From Candidatus Hydrogenedentota bacterium (GTDB lineage: Bacteria > Hydrogenedentota > Hydrogenedentia > Hydrogenedentales > SLHB01), in the NCBI GenBank assembly GCA_013359265.1, contig JABWCD010000023.1, positions 1 to 64,000 on the forward strand: DNA of 64,000 nucleotides. Reading direction: 5' to 3'. The translations under genes and the position numbers were made by a program. Positions within the stretch are counted from its first letter, which is position 1. Every line of letters begins with the position of its first letter. This document shows, in pieces, positions 18,108-28,434 of this stretch. The notes beneath the pieces were generated by a model. It did no database searches and was not told the origin of the DNA. It was given only the letters and a program-made list of their open reading frames with translations.

Positions 18108-18392
18108 TTGCGGTCCCTGATTGGTTGCGTGCATATATGGAGAGGTATCACGATTCCAGTTAGCTTGGGAAACCCGGAGGATGCCTTCAGGGCATTGCAC
18201 TTCGCTGCCCAACACCGGATAATGGCCAGCGCCGACGCCGCGAAGCGCCTCACTTCAGAATTTCGGGATGATTTCCAGCAGATTCCATGGTTCGCCGTTT
18301 CGCGCATGCGAGACGGACTGATTCACGGATACGACACCGCGGATCGCGAAGTCATTTGGGACACCGTACAACGGCTGGAGGCCGTCCAGTGA
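18108..18392 (+). pseudogene. N-terminally damaged HepT-like toxin (DUF86)
   Basis: The last 60 residues read as a HepT/DUF86 protein: AAKRLTSEF, then IPWFAVSRMRDGLIHGYDTADREVIWDTV, with the RX4HXY ribonuclease motif intact as RDGLIHGY. HepT toxins are partners of MNT nucleotidyltransferase antitoxins. The first 30 residues (opening at a TTG) do not resemble the family's usual helices, and no MNT gene precedes it. It therefore looks like a truncated or frame-damaged remnant. Its stop overlaps the presumed GTG start of the next gene, which is probably accidental. Confidence 0.6.
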
Positions 18393-19462
18393 ACCTGTTC
18401 AGACCAGTAACCCGCTTCAAACACGGCGGCGGGCCGCTCGTGAGCCGGCGCGAGTTGCTGCGCATTGGGGGCGTGAGTCTGCTCGGGTTGAACGCGCCAG
18501 GTCTGGTCAATGCCGATGATGCGACGCCTTCTCCGCAAGAAGGGACTCAGCCGGCCCGACTCACTAAGAATGCCGAGACCGGCGCATTCGACTTCGACAC
18601 GCCGCTGATGTCAGGCAGCATCGTCACCGAAGGGCCGTACCACGGGGTGGCCGGTCTCTTCGACAAGCGATCGGGGAAGCTGATCAACGATTCGCGTTAT
18701 TCCGTGCTGAACCTTTTCAAGCTAATGGCCGTGAATCTCGGTATGGGCACGCCGCGCCTGACGTCGCGCGAGGTGAAATCCACCGACACGACCGTGGAAA
18801 TTTTTTGGCCGGCGACCGAGAACCATCAGGGCGAGATTACCGCGCGCTACGCGGTGAGCGGCCCTGACACGATCGATCTGCACCTAACGCTGCGGGTGAA
18901 GGGAACCTATGCGGGCTACGAGCTGCTGCTGCCGAACTACTTCGACCAAGCGATGGTCCCGCATGTCTACCTGTTGCGCCGAATGATTGACGGGAAAACG
19001 CCGGAGGCCGACCTCGTGGTTCCGGGATTCAGTGAGGTGTATCGAGGGTGCTCACTTGTGTTTCCCCGCGATGCGCACGCAGCACGCCGTCCACTCGACG
19101 GGCGCTGGGACCGCAGCGAGTTGGGCGCGAATGTCGCTCCCTTCTTTCCTATGCGGCATTACGCGCATCCGGTCACCTTCATGACCGACACGGAAAAGAA
19201 GCACGCTGCCGTGCTGATGATGAAACGCGCCGCCTGCTCCGCCATTAGCGCCCGCTACTACACGCCCCGCATAGAGGACCGTGCGACGACCTATAGCGCG
19301 GTGGATTTCCTCGTCTTCGGCGATGATCTCGTGCCCGGCGACCTGCGCACCGCGCAGGTGCGGCTCGTCCTCACGCCGTTGGACGAACAGATGTCGCAGC
19401 CGCTTGCTCTCTATGACAAATTTCTTGCGGAACCCTCGGACACTCTAACCACGGAGCCCTGA
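18389..19462 (+). CDS. Tat-exported protein of unknown function, sugar-oxidation cluster
   Basis: 357 residues from GTG 18389; GTG 18440 (at the SRRELLRIGG motif) is an alternative. The N-terminus has a twin-arginine signal (SRRELLRIGGVSLLGL) ending near a proline-rich linker. The mature part is all-beta in character (TRYAVSGPDTIDLHLTLRVKGTYAGYELLLPNYF) and has no catalytic motif I recognise. It is followed after 4 bases by a Tat-signal Gfo/Idh oxidoreductase, so they form one transcription unit. Pairs of a Gfo/Idh protein and a beta-rich exported protein are common in Planctomycetota and relatives and are thought to act on carbohydrates; whether this protein binds sugar or is an enzyme is unknown. 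Confidence 0.7.
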   Translation: MNLFRPVTRFKHGGGPLVSRRELLRIGGVSLLGLNAPGLVNADDATPSPQEGTQPARLTKNAETGAFDFDTPLMSGSIVTEGPYHGVAGLFDKRSGKLINDSRYSVLNLFKLMAVNLGMGTPRLTSREVKSTDTTVEIFWPATENHQGEITARYAVSGPDTIDLHLTLRVKGTYAGYELLLPNYFDQAMVPHVYLLRRMIDGKTPEADLVVPGFSEVYRGCSLVFPRDAHAARRPLDGRWDRSELGANVAPFFPMRHYAHPVTFMTDTEKKHAAVLMMKRAACSAISARYYTPRIEDRATTYSAVDFLVFGDDLVPGDLRTAQVRLVLTPLDEQMSQPLALYDKFLAEPSDTLTTEP

Positions 19463-19466
19463 ACCC

Positions 19467-20756
19467 ATGAACCTACGCCCCCAGGTATCCAACCGCCGAG
19501 ACTTCATGAAGCAAGCCGCCGTTGGCCCGCTGGTAAGCGGTCTGGCCTTTCCGGCGATCCTTTCCGCCGCGCCAAACACACAAACGCTGCGCATTGGGCT
19601 GATCGGCTGCGGCAACCGCGGCACGGGCGCGGCCATTGAGGCGCTCAATGCCGACGCGAACACCGCCGTCGTTGCGATGGGCGATGTTTTCGAAGATCGG
19701 CTCACCTCCAGTTTGGAAACGCTGCGCAAACACGCGCCGGACCGCATAAAAGTGGACAAGGGCCGCTGTTTTCTTGGCTTCGACGCGTATCAAGACGTCA
19801 TCGCCGGCGATGTGGACGTTGTCCTGCTCGCCACGCCGCCCGCATTTCGTCCGCTGCACCTCAAGGCCGCTATTGAGGCCGGGAAGCACGCCTTTGCGGA
19901 GTGCATTGCGGCCGTGGATGCCCCCGGCATCCGTTCCTTCCTCGATTCTTCCTTGGTAGCGAAAGAGAAGGGACTCGGCATCCTTTCGGGTTTCTGCTGG
20001 CGCTACGACAACTCCGCCCGCGCCGTGAAAGAACAAATCAAAGCGGGAGCCATTGGAAACGTGCGTGCCGTGTACGCCACCTACTACCGGGAGAGCTTCA
20101 ACAAGCACTACGGCGGCGAGCGCCGTCCGGAGTGGACCGACCTCGAATGGCAGATTCGCGACTGGGCGGACTTTCTTTGGCTCGGCGGCGACCTCTGCAT
20201 CGGGCTGTCCGGCGGGCACAGCGCGGACAAGATGGCTTGGTGGATGGATGACGTGATGCCAATTAAAGCGGTCGGTGTCGGCGGCCGGCAGTTCCCAGGG
20301 GAGGGCAACACCTTTGACCACTGCCAGATCACCTATGAATACAGCGACGGCGTGCGCGGCTTCCTCGGCGTGCGCGCGCAGGACGGCTGCCACAATGAAA
20401 ACGCCGACTACATCATCGGCTCAGACGGCGTCTGCACAATCGGAAGAGGGTCGGTTCCGGTCATCACCGGCGCGAACCCCTGGACCTTCAGCGGCGAGCG
20501 AGACCGCATGCACCAGAAGGAGCAAGATGAATTCTTCGCCTCGATCCGCGCCGGGAGTCCGATCAACGACGGACAGCGCATGGCCCACACGAGCCTCATG
20601 GCGCTCATGGGCCGCATGGCGGCCTACACCGGCCAGGAAATCACCTGGGAGCAGGCTCTGAATTCGCAGCAAAAACTCGTCCCCGACCACCTCGACTGGG
20701 ACACCAAGATTGATCTCACGCCGCCACCCCAGCCGGGCGTGACCGAATTCAGCTAA
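19467..20756 (+). CDS. Tat-exported Gfo/Idh/MocA-family oxidoreductase, atypical catalytic motif
   Basis: 429 residues. Twin-arginine signal NRRDFMKQAAVG (9-20); Rossmann fold RIGLIGCGNRGTG (42-54); C-terminal alpha/beta domain. In the family the motif EKP follows GKHVF and its lysine is catalytic. Here the equivalent is GKHAFAECIAAVDAPG, so E145 is kept but the lysine is C146 and the proline I147. The region LSGGHSADKMAWWMDD replaces the usual histidine loop but retains a histidine. The protein probably still binds NAD(P), while hydride chemistry may be altered or lost. It likely acts in the periplasm with the preceding gene product. No frameshift is seen and the rest is well conserved. Confidence 0.85.
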   Translation: MNLRPQVSNRRDFMKQAAVGPLVSGLAFPAILSAAPNTQTLRIGLIGCGNRGTGAAIEALNADANTAVVAMGDVFEDRLTSSLETLRKHAPDRIKVDKGRCFLGFDAYQDVIAGDVDVVLLATPPAFRPLHLKAAIEAGKHAFAECIAAVDAPGIRSFLDSSLVAKEKGLGILSGFCWRYDNSARAVKEQIKAGAIGNVRAVYATYYRESFNKHYGGERRPEWTDLEWQIRDWADFLWLGGDLCIGLSGGHSADKMAWWMDDVMPIKAVGVGGRQFPGEGNTFDHCQITYEYSDGVRGFLGVRAQDGCHNENADYIIGSDGVCTIGRGSVPVITGANPWTFSGERDRMHQKEQDEFFASIRAGSPINDGQRMAHTSLMALMGRMAAYTGQEITWEQALNSQQKLVPDHLDWDTKIDLTPPPQPGVTEFS

Positions 20757-20760
20757 AGCA

Positions 20761-20887
20761 GTTCAAGAATGGCTGTACCTGTTCGCGTGATCGTGTTCGT
20801 GAGTCGCCATCGTACTGGCACACGATACTCGAAAGAATTGATTACGATGACGAGCACGAAACAGGCGCCATACTCAAACTTGAATTG
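20761..20887 (+). repeat. family B palindromic element
   Basis: Starts 5 bases after the oxidoreductase stop. Arms GCCATCGTACT and GATTACGATGACG surround CACACGATACTCGA; outer arms are GTTCAAG and CTTGAATT. Other copies lie at 31966-32106, 38739-38802 and 54851-55032. This copy is the most divergent. Confidence 0.65.
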
Positions 20888-21280
20888 ATTTACGATTCCC
20901 GTCCAAGGAACAGACCGCGCGGCCGGCTCCGCTTACCAAGTGAATATCCCCCGTCAGAGCCGGCGGGGATACTTTCAGAAGAAAGAGGACCTGGCTTCGG
21001 AACTAGTAGTCACCAAGACCGGCAACCTCTGGGTGTGTAGCCCAGCGAATGAGCAAAGGTCAAGAAGACGGCACAGACTGATATCTGGCGTCGAATTCAT
21101 CCGCTTTGCGATTAGATAGGAAGGCAACGCCGAAGTAATGCGTTCTGTCTGGGAAAAGCGATCAAGTTAGAGGGATTTGGCGGGAACCGAAATCCAAGAG
21201 AAGATTCTACCGCGTAGAAGGGAGAGAGACAATGAGACGGAGGATTTCATAACAAGTAGCAAAGCGAGATACAGACAGCC
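20888..21280. other. non-coding stretch before the tRNA genes
   Basis: No open frame with coding character or start signal, and no repeat apart from the adjoining element. A small imperfect hairpin lies near 20915-20970 (GCCGGCTCC/AGAGCCGGC). Nothing else is supported. Confidence 0.4.
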
Positions 21281-21315
21281 AAAAATAAGGGACTCACAGA
21301 TCACCGTAAGTCCCT
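21281..21315 (-). terminator. terminator of the tRNA-fMet gene
   Basis: Read on the minus strand, AGGGACT (21315-21309) pairs with AGTCCCT (21294-21288) and is followed by TATTTTT. It lies 11 bases after the tRNA 3' end. Confidence 0.75.
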
Positions 21316-21325
21316 GATACTAAAA

Positions 21326-21402
<77 letters not shown>

Positions 21403-21514
21403 TCATATTCGTCGAATAGATAGTTTAGCAAGCGATGGGGGGTATGTCAAACCCTGTGACCGGATTTCGAGTTCGTCTGGTGCGCATTCCTGTGGTAAAG
21501 TACGCGGCGAACGT

Positions 21515-21591
21515 CGGGGCGTAGCGCAGTCCGGTAGCGCACCTGCTTTGGGAGCAGGGGGCCGCTGGTTCGAATCCAGTCGCCCCGACCA
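21515..21591 (+). tRNA. tRNA-Pro (TGG)
   Basis: A 77-base cloverleaf: acceptor CGGGGCG/CGCCCCG, anticodon stem CCTGC/GCAGG, loop TTTGGGA giving anticodon TGG with G at position 37, T arm GGTTCGAATCC, encoded CCA. Divergent from the initiator tRNA gene, 112 bases apart. Confidence 0.96.
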
Positions 21592-21701
21592 TTCTTCCCT
21601 TTTATATCGGCGAATCCGGTGCTTCGGTTTGGATTGGTGTGTGCGGGCGCGTGCCCACTCCGTGAGTTCATGGGCGAACGCCCGAAAGGGGGAGAGTCGT
21701 A

Positions 21702-24083
21702 ATGCGCTGCAATCATGTGTCCGTTCTCCTAATACTTGCCATTGCGTCGTCGGCGCGCGTCGCGGCGTTGGACCTGTCTAACGCTGCCGTGCTCAACGCT
21801 TCTTCCGACCCCGTCGTGGCTGCCGCCGCGGACATGCTGCAAGACGAAGTCGAAGCGCGTTCCGGCACCCGCCTGAAGCCGGTCGCGAACCTCGTGCCAG
21901 GCCAAACCACCATTGTACTGTGCGTGCGCGAGAAGCAGCCTGCAGTACCCATCGACATCCCCGTCGTATCGTTGCGCGCGCAGGCGGACGCATACGCGAT
22001 TTACGCCAACGCCGGATCGTCCACTGTCTACGTGCTGGGCCACGATCCGCGCGGCGTGTTGTTTGGCGTCGGCAAACTGATCCGTCTGCTCGATCTGGGT
22101 CCGGGCCAGATTTCGTTGTCCGATACGGTCAACGTTACGTCTGCCCCGGCGCAGCGCGTGCGCGGTCATCAGATGGGCTACCGCGAAACGGCGAACACGT
22201 ACGACGCGTGGTCCGTCGAAACCTACGAACAATACATCCGCGATCTCATCATTTTCGGCACGAACTCGGTCGAACTCATCACCTCGCTCGACCCGAAGTT
22301 CGTGGAAGGCAAGGTCATGGCGCGCAGGCAGTGGGACATGAACGTCGACCTGACGAAGCTGCTGAAAAAATACGGCATGGACGTCTGGTTCTGGATGCCG
22401 CTCGAAGGTGACGTCCGCGACCCGCAAGTCGCCCAAAAAGAGCTTGACGACCGCGCGAAGTTTTTCGATGCCGCCGCGGAGATCACTCACATCATGGTCC
22501 CCGGCGGCGACCCCGGCCACACCGAGCCGGCAGACCTGTTTCCCTGGCTCGAGCGCATGGCCGACGTGCTTCACGCAAAGTTCCCGCACGCCAACGTGTG
22601 GGTGTCAAACCAAAAGTTTCGCTTCGGTCCGGATGTCGGCGACATTTTCACCGACTACCTTTCCAAGAACCAGCCGAAGAAGATTCGCGGGCTCGTTTAT
22701 GGGCCGCGCAGCCCCGGCACAGTCATAGAAACGCGCCGGCGCCTGCCGAAGCAGTATCTGATTCGCACCTACCCCGACATTACGCACAGCCTGCGCTGCC
22801 AGTTTCCCGTGCCGAATTGGCACCGGCTCTTCTCGCAAACGCTCGATCGCGAACCGCCGAACCCACGGCCCGTGGACGAAGCGATTATCTTCAAGGCAAC
22901 CTCGGAAGGCTCCGACGGGTTTGTCGCCTATTCCGACGGCAACAACGACGACCTGAACAAGATGCTGTGGAGTTCGCTCGCGTGGGACCCGAACGCCAGT
23001 GTCGACGATGTACTCCACGACTATGGGTGCGTGTTCTTCGGCCGCGACGTCGCCGCGGACGTCGCGAGGGCCCTGCGCCTACTTGAAGAGAACTGGCGCG
23101 GTTCGCCGCTCGAAAACAAGGGCATCGAAAAGACCCTCGAGTTGTGGAAGGAAATCGGCGCGCGCACAGACGGCCGGCTCGCCAAGAATTGGCGCTACCA
23201 GATGTACCTGTGCCGCGCCGCGTTCGACGCCCACGTCCGCGAGCGCGGAATCGCTGAGCAACAATACGAGAAAGAAGCGTACGCCGCATTGATACGGGCG
23301 GCTTCAGACGGCGTTGAGACTTCGATCAACAATGCGCGCGCGGCGTTGGCCAAAGCCGATTCGGATACCGCCGGCGCGAAAACGCGTGAACTCATGTTCG
23401 CGCTTGGCCCGCAAATGCACGAGAGCATCGGCTACCAACTCAGCGTGGATGCGCCGTACTTCGCGCGCAATCCCGAACGCGGCGCGATGCTCGACAAGGT
23501 GGACATGCCACTGAACGATCGCCTCTGGCTTGAGGTACAGTTCAAAAAAATTCTGAGCGAACCGGACAAAACGAAACAATTGGCGATGATTGACACGATC
23601 GTAGACTGGGAAAATCCCGGCCCCGGCGGGTTCTACGACGATCTCGGCCACATTGGACGCGAACCCCACGTCGTGGGTTGGGCGCCGTATGAAGACGATC
23701 CGGGCTTTGTAGAATCCCCGCTCGATGCCTTCTTCCGCGTCATGGACAACCAGACCAAGGAAATCGCGCCATTGAAGTATTCGTGGATGGACTACGTCGA
23801 AGCTGGCGGCACCACGTCGCTCAAGATGAAGTACGAGAAGCTGGACACAAAAGCCGCATACAAAGTCCGCGTGACGTATCACAGCCGGTACAATCCCGAG
23901 TTGCGCCTTGTCGCCGACGGCAAACACGAAATCCACAAACCGATGCAACAACCCGAACCCATCTGGCCGGTGGAATTCGACATCCCCGCAGAGGCGACCG
24001 CCGACGGCGCCCTCGAACTCGAATGGCAACTCGTCTCCGGCCGCGCCGTACAGGTGCCTGAGGTCTGGCTGATCAGGAAGTAG
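21702..24083 (+). CDS. secreted glycoside-hydrolase-like protein
   Basis: 793 residues. Signal peptide at 1-22 (VSVLLILAIASSARVAA). Residues about 25-150 look like the alpha/beta domain before the catalytic barrel in GH20/GH67/GH84 enzymes (AAAADMLQDEVEARSGTRL, YVLGHDPRGVLFGVGKLIRLLDLG). A barrel follows (QMGYRETANTYDAWSVETYEQYIRDLIIFGTNSVEL; MVPGGDPGHTEP). The C-terminus is a beta-sandwich (YKVRVTYHSRYNPELRLVADG). Substrate is not readable; alpha-glucuronidase or hexosaminidase-like activity is possible. GGGGAG precedes the ATG by 9 bases. It stands alone and is transcribed away from the tRNA-Pro gene. Confidence 0.7.
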   Translation: MRCNHVSVLLILAIASSARVAALDLSNAAVLNASSDPVVAAAADMLQDEVEARSGTRLKPVANLVPGQTTIVLCVREKQPAVPIDIPVVSLRAQADAYAIYANAGSSTVYVLGHDPRGVLFGVGKLIRLLDLGPGQISLSDTVNVTSAPAQRVRGHQMGYRETANTYDAWSVETYEQYIRDLIIFGTNSVELITSLDPKFVEGKVMARRQWDMNVDLTKLLKKYGMDVWFWMPLEGDVRDPQVAQKELDDRAKFFDAAAEITHIMVPGGDPGHTEPADLFPWLERMADVLHAKFPHANVWVSNQKFRFGPDVGDIFTDYLSKNQPKKIRGLVYGPRSPGTVIETRRRLPKQYLIRTYPDITHSLRCQFPVPNWHRLFSQTLDREPPNPRPVDEAIIFKATSEGSDGFVAYSDGNNDDLNKMLWSSLAWDPNASVDDVLHDYGCVFFGRDVAADVARALRLLEENWRGSPLENKGIEKTLELWKEIGARTDGRLAKNWRYQMYLCRAAFDAHVRERGIAEQQYEKEAYAALIRAASDGVETSINNARAALAKADSDTAGAKTRELMFALGPQMHESIGYQLSVDAPYFARNPERGAMLDKVDMPLNDRLWLEVQFKKILSEPDKTKQLAMIDTIVDWENPGPGGFYDDLGHIGREPHVVGWAPYEDDPGFVESPLDAFFRVMDNQTKEIAPLKYSWMDYVEAGGTTSLKMKYEKLDTKAAYKVRVTYHSRYNPELRLVADGKHEIHKPMQQPEPIWPVEFDIPAEATADGALELEWQLVSGRAVQVPEVWLIRK

Positions 24084-24145
24084 TCGGAGGCGGGGAACGG
24101 GTGTTCACCGCCGCTCATGCTTGCGCCGGGCGGTCCGCGGGTCGG

Positions 24146-25870
24146 CTACGCGAGCGTCAACATCGCATCGGTTACCGCGCCCTCGGATGCGGTGTTCACT
24201 TCACTCGCGTATTTCGCGAGAACGCCGCGGGTGTAACGCGGTTTAGGCGCCTTCCACGCCTTAAGGCGTTTGTCAATCTCCGCTTTCGGAACGTCGAGGT
24301 TAAGCGTGCGCTTCTGCGCGTCGATGGTGATGGGATCGCCATTCTTGATAATCGCTATCGGCCCGCCAACCTGCGCCTCGGGCGTGATGTGACCGACGAC
24401 AAACCCGTGGCTTCCGCCGGAGAACCGTCCATCCGTGATCAAGGCGACATCTTTGCCAAGGCCCTTGCCCATGACTGCAGACGTCGGGGCGAGCATCTCG
24501 CGCATGCCCGGTCCGCCTTTCGGACCTTCGTAACGGATCACGATCACATCGCCCTTCTTCACCGTACCGTCGAGAATCGCCTTCAGCGCCGTCTCTTCGC
24601 TGTTGAACACGCGCGCCTTGCCGGTAAACTTCAATCCTTCTTTGCCGGATATTTTCGCGACGGCGCCCTTCGGGGCGAGATTGCCGTAGAGGATAACGAG
24701 GTGGCCATCTTTTTTGATCGGATCGGACAGCGGCCGCACGACGGTCTGTCCCTTCGGGTACGGCTTCACACCCGCAAGGTTTTGTTTGATCGTCTTGCCG
24801 GTAACGGTGAGGCAATCGCCGTGGAGCAGGCCCGCGTCGAGCATCGTCTTCATTAGCGGCAGCAGTCCGCCAATTTCGACGAACCGCGCCATTACATACG
24901 TGCCGCTCGGCTTGAGGTCCGCGAGCACGGGCGTGCGCTTGCCTACGCGCGTAAAGTCCTCGAGCGTCAACTTCACGCCAATCGCATGCGCCATCGCTAT
25001 CAGGTGAAGCACAGCGTTCGTCGATCCGCCGAGCGCGGTGACTACCGCGATCGCATTCTCGAACGCCTCTTTCGTCATGATGTCGCTCGGGCGGATTCCG
25101 CGCTTGATGAGATCGAGCACCGCAGCGCCCGCGTTGCGGCAGTCGCGAGCTTTTTCTTCGGAAATGGCCGCCTGCGCGGAACTGTTCGGCAAGCTCATGC
25201 CCAGCGCTTCAATCGCGGACCCCATCGTGTTCGCGGTGTACATACCCCCGCAGGAACCCGGTCCGGGGATTGACTTCGCCTCAATCTCCTTCAACTGCTT
25301 GTCGCCGATATCGCCGCGCGCGTGCGCGCCCACGGCTTCGAACACGGATACGATATCCACATCCTTGCCCTGCACTTTGCCGGGCATGATCGTGCCGCCG
25401 TAAACAAACACCGACGGACGATTAAGCCGCGCCATCGCGATGATGCACCCCGGCATGTTCTTATCGCATCCACCGATGGTGACGAGGCCGTCGAACCACT
25501 CGCAGCCCGCGACAGTCTCGATCGAATCCGCGATCACCTCGCGCGACACCAGCGAATACTTCATGCCCTCGGTGCCCATCGAGATGCCATCGGAGATTGT
25601 AATCGTATTGAACTCGACCGCCTTGCCGCCCGCCGCATTGACCCCTTCCGCCGCCATCGCCGCCAGCTTGTTGATGTGCATGTTGCACGGCGTCACCATG
25701 CTCCACGTCGACGCAATGCCCACCTGCGACTTCTTGAAGTCCTTGTCCGAAAACCCTACCGCGTGCAGCATTGCGCGGCTCGGCGCGCGCTCGACGGATT
25801 CGGTGATCTGCGAAGAATACACGCGATGGAGGGACTTGCGGCCGTTGCCGCTGCCGGACTTCGTCTTCAT
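24146..25870 (-). CDS. ilvD: dihydroxy-acid dehydratase
   Basis: 574 residues, full length. It dehydrates 2,3-dihydroxy-isovalerate and 2,3-dihydroxy-3-methylvalerate to the 2-keto acids in isoleucine, valine and leucine synthesis. The iron-sulfur ligands are visible in [14 protein letters not shown] and [14 protein letters not shown]. The C-terminal conserved part [11 protein letters not shown] and [20 protein letters not shown] is intact. A TATAAT box lies on the minus strand at 25918-25923, about 47 bases before the ATG. No other ilv gene is near. It converges on the glycoside hydrolase-like gene with 62 bases between the stops. Confidence 0.97.
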   Translation of the reverse strand: MKTKSGSGNGRKSLHRVYSSQITESVERAPSRAMLHAVGFSDKDFKKSQVGIASTWSMVTPCNMHINKLAAMAAEGVNAAGGKAVEFNTITISDGISMGTEGMKYSLVSREVIADSIETVAGCEWFDGLVTIGGCDKNMPGCIIAMARLNRPSVFVYGGTIMPGKVQGKDVDIVSVFEAVGAHARGDIGDKQLKEIEAKSIPGPGSCGGMYTANTMGSAIEALGMSLPNSSAQAAISEEKARDCRNAGAAVLDLIKRGIRPSDIMTKEAFENAIAVVTALGGSTNAVLHLIAMAHAIGVKLTLEDFTRVGKRTPVLADLKPSGTYVMARFVEIGGLLPLMKTMLDAGLLHGDCLTVTGKTIKQNLAGVKPYPKGQTVVRPLSDPIKKDGHLVILYGNLAPKGAVAKISGKEGLKFTGKARVFNSEETALKAILDGTVKKGDVIVIRYEGPKGGPGMREMLAPTSAVMGKGLGKDVALITDGRFSGGSHGFVVGHITPEAQVGGPIAIIKNGDPITIDAQKRTLNLDVPKAEIDKRLKAWKAPKPRYTRGVLAKYASEVNTASEGAVTDAMLTLA

Positions 25871-26031
25871 GGTGCGTTGGCTCCCGCTGAGAAAAGGTTG
25901 GATACGAAAAACGTCTCATTATAGCGTTCAACCGCGCCGGGATTCGAGCCGGCGTCCCACCCTCGTCGCTGTCGTTAAGCCCCGCTGTTTCGGTATTCTA
26001 TGCGCACTTTTTCGGGGGAGGGGCAAATTCC

Positions 26032-28434
26032 ATGGACATAACGTATCACCGGCATTTCCTACGAGCGTTCGCGTCAGTCGCGACAATAGCTCTCGCGACT
26101 GCGATCCATCCGGTCGCGCGCGCGGAGACAATCCAATTCGACGCCAATAGAGAGTCGAACGAATTGAAGCTCGTGGATGACGTTCCCGTCATGCGCCAAA
26201 CGTCGGACGGTGGCTCGGTGCTCGCGCCAATCGAGAACTCCGACTACTTCGAGCGCGATGGCATACGCCTGCGCGTGCCGCAATCATTTCCGCGCGGCGG
26301 CAACGACGCGTATCTGATCATCGAGCACCTCGACTGGAACATTGCGCAGGTTGCGGTTCGGTATGACCGGGACAGCGATCCCGCTAAGCCAAACGTGTAC
26401 CGCCCGGCCGCGTACGCAAACGCGACGGCATTGGCCGGATATACCGCCACGGGCACGGGTCAATTGCGGCATGCGGTGTTCCGGCTTGTCGCGCCCACGT
26501 TTCAACATCGTCAACGCAACGGCGGCGATATCCAGATCGAAGGCGTGAAGTCGCTCCTCCGCGTGACGCTCACGACGGACCGGCCCGCGGACGCTATCGA
26601 GCAGGCGCGCCGCGAAATCCCGCAATTGCCAAACCCGCAGTTCACGTTGAAGAACCCGATGCAATTGGTCGTCAGTCTCAGTACGGACGCGACCGCGATC
26701 CCGAACATACCGGGACTACCCGCGCAGATGGACGAACTCTGCCCGATGATGCGCGCGCTCGGGTTTAATGCGGTCGAGGTCTACGTCAAGTGGTCGGCCA
26801 TCGAGCGCGAAAAGGGAAAGTGGGACTGGAGCTTCTACGATCAATTCGCCGCGAACGCCGCGAAACATGGATTGAAATGGTTCCCCCTGGTTGTGACGGG
26901 GTCGGCATACACGATCCCCGCCTGGTACCACGATTCGCCCGAGAATATCGGGTTCAAATGCCTCGAACACAACAAGTCCAACAACATTCAGACCATCTTC
27001 ACGGAAGTGCACACGCCATATGCGCAAACGTTTCTAAAGAAATTCGGCGAACACTACGGCGACACGGATGCGCTGCTGGGTATTCGCCTCGGCCCCAGCG
27101 GCAACTACGGCGAATCGCAGTATCCCGCGGGCGGAAACCTGGGCTTCGCCGGCGAGAAGGAACACATCCACATCGGCTGGTGGGCCGGCGACGATTTTGC
27201 TGCCGCGCATTTCCAAGACTTCCTAAAAGCGAAATACCCAACAATCGAAGCGTTGAATGTGGCGTGGAAACCGCCTTTTGGTTCCCTTCAGTCCTTTGCG
27301 TCCTTTTCCGACGTCAAACCTTTCATCCCGCAATTCGCTGAAAGCCGCCGCCAACGCAAAGATTTCGTCGATTGGTACCTCGGCGCGATGACGGATTGGT
27401 GCGAACGCTGGGCCGTCTGGGCCCGCGAGGCCATGCCCGACAAACCGATCTATCAATCGTCCGGCGGATGGGGCTTCGTCGAGTCGGGCACGGACTTCAC
27501 CGATCAAACCGCGAGCATGGCGAAAATCAAGGGCGGCATCCGATCGACCAATGAAGTGGACAGCTACGTGCAGACGTTCTACGCCACGCGCATGCCCACC
27601 TCCGCGGCGCGGTTCTACGACGTACCCTTCGGCGCGGAACCCGCGGGGTTTGGTTCCGCGCGCGGCGTGATGGGCCGCCTGTTCAACATCCTCGTGAACA
27701 ACGGCCAGCACCTCTTCTATTACCACGGCAATCTCGTGAACAACGATCAGGCGATCGATCGCTGGCTGAAGTACGCGCCACTGCTCGACCGCCGCGCAGA
27801 ACCGCTCATCGAGATCGCCGCGCTCTACCCCGACACGATGAGCAAGCTCGATGACAGCGTGTTCCGCAACCTCTACGCGTTCACGTTCAACACGCGAATC
27901 GCCGCGTTCCGCCCGCTGTTCGATTTCGACTTCTGCAGCGAGCGCATGATCCTCGACGGTGCGCTCCCGCGTTACAAAGCGTTGATCGTTCCCTGGAACT
28001 TCGTCGTCGAGGCGAACGCGCTCAACGCCATCGACCAATGGGTGCGCGGCGGCGGCACGCTCATCTGCTCCGATTGGCGTGGCGCCCCCGTCATGACCGT
28101 CGAAGGCGATACGAACGTGTGGGACGCCTGGATGACCGGAGATTTCGGCAACGGGAATGTCGTGTTCGTGCCCGACGACCGCGAGCCGCCCCAACGCCTC
28201 GCGCGCGGCGTCGCAAACGCATTGAAGTCGATGCCCAACCTCGACCGGCGCACACACGCCATGCTCAACACGGAGCACTCCGACGAGGTCTATGTCAGCG
28301 TGCTCGCGACCGGCGCATTCGCCGTCCTCAACTTCAGCGACAATCCGATAACGGTATCGATTCCCGGCGTGGAAAAACCGCTCGAGATCGAGCCATACGG
28401 CATCGCGATGACGCCGGACGCCGCGCTACAGTGA
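26032..28434 (+). CDS. secreted glycoside hydrolase, beta-galactosidase-like
   Basis: 800 residues with a signal peptide (ASVATIALATAIHPVARA). A TIM barrel begins near 230: MMRALGFNAVEVYVKWSAIEREKGKWDW, as in clan GH-A enzymes such as GH42. A strand end LGPSGNYGESQYP places a glutamate near 361 as a candidate acid/base. Residues about 660-750 (YKALIVPWNFVVEANALNAIDQWVRGGGTLICSD) resemble the glutamine-amidotransferase-like domain that follows the barrel in GH42. GGGGAGG precedes the ATG by 10 bases. The final bases overlap the stop of the convergent NrdD-like gene by 9 bases. Exact family and substrate are not certain. Confidence 0.75.
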   Translation: MDITYHRHFLRAFASVATIALATAIHPVARAETIQFDANRESNELKLVDDVPVMRQTSDGGSVLAPIENSDYFERDGIRLRVPQSFPRGGNDAYLIIEHLDWNIAQVAVRYDRDSDPAKPNVYRPAAYANATALAGYTATGTGQLRHAVFRLVAPTFQHRQRNGGDIQIEGVKSLLRVTLTTDRPADAIEQARREIPQLPNPQFTLKNPMQLVVSLSTDATAIPNIPGLPAQMDELCPMMRALGFNAVEVYVKWSAIEREKGKWDWSFYDQFAANAAKHGLKWFPLVVTGSAYTIPAWYHDSPENIGFKCLEHNKSNNIQTIFTEVHTPYAQTFLKKFGEHYGDTDALLGIRLGPSGNYGESQYPAGGNLGFAGEKEHIHIGWWAGDDFAAAHFQDFLKAKYPTIEALNVAWKPPFGSLQSFASFSDVKPFIPQFAESRRQRKDFVDWYLGAMTDWCERWAVWAREAMPDKPIYQSSGGWGFVESGTDFTDQTASMAKIKGGIRSTNEVDSYVQTFYATRMPTSAARFYDVPFGAEPAGFGSARGVMGRLFNILVNNGQHLFYYHGNLVNNDQAIDRWLKYAPLLDRRAEPLIEIAALYPDTMSKLDDSVFRNLYAFTFNTRIAAFRPLFDFDFCSERMILDGALPRYKALIVPWNFVVEANALNAIDQWVRGGGTLICSDWRGAPVMTVEGDTNVWDAWMTGDFGNGNVVFVPDDREPPQRLARGVANALKSMPNLDRRTHAMLNTEHSDEVYVSVLATGAFAVLNFSDNPITVSIPGVEKPLEIEPYGIAMTPDAALQ

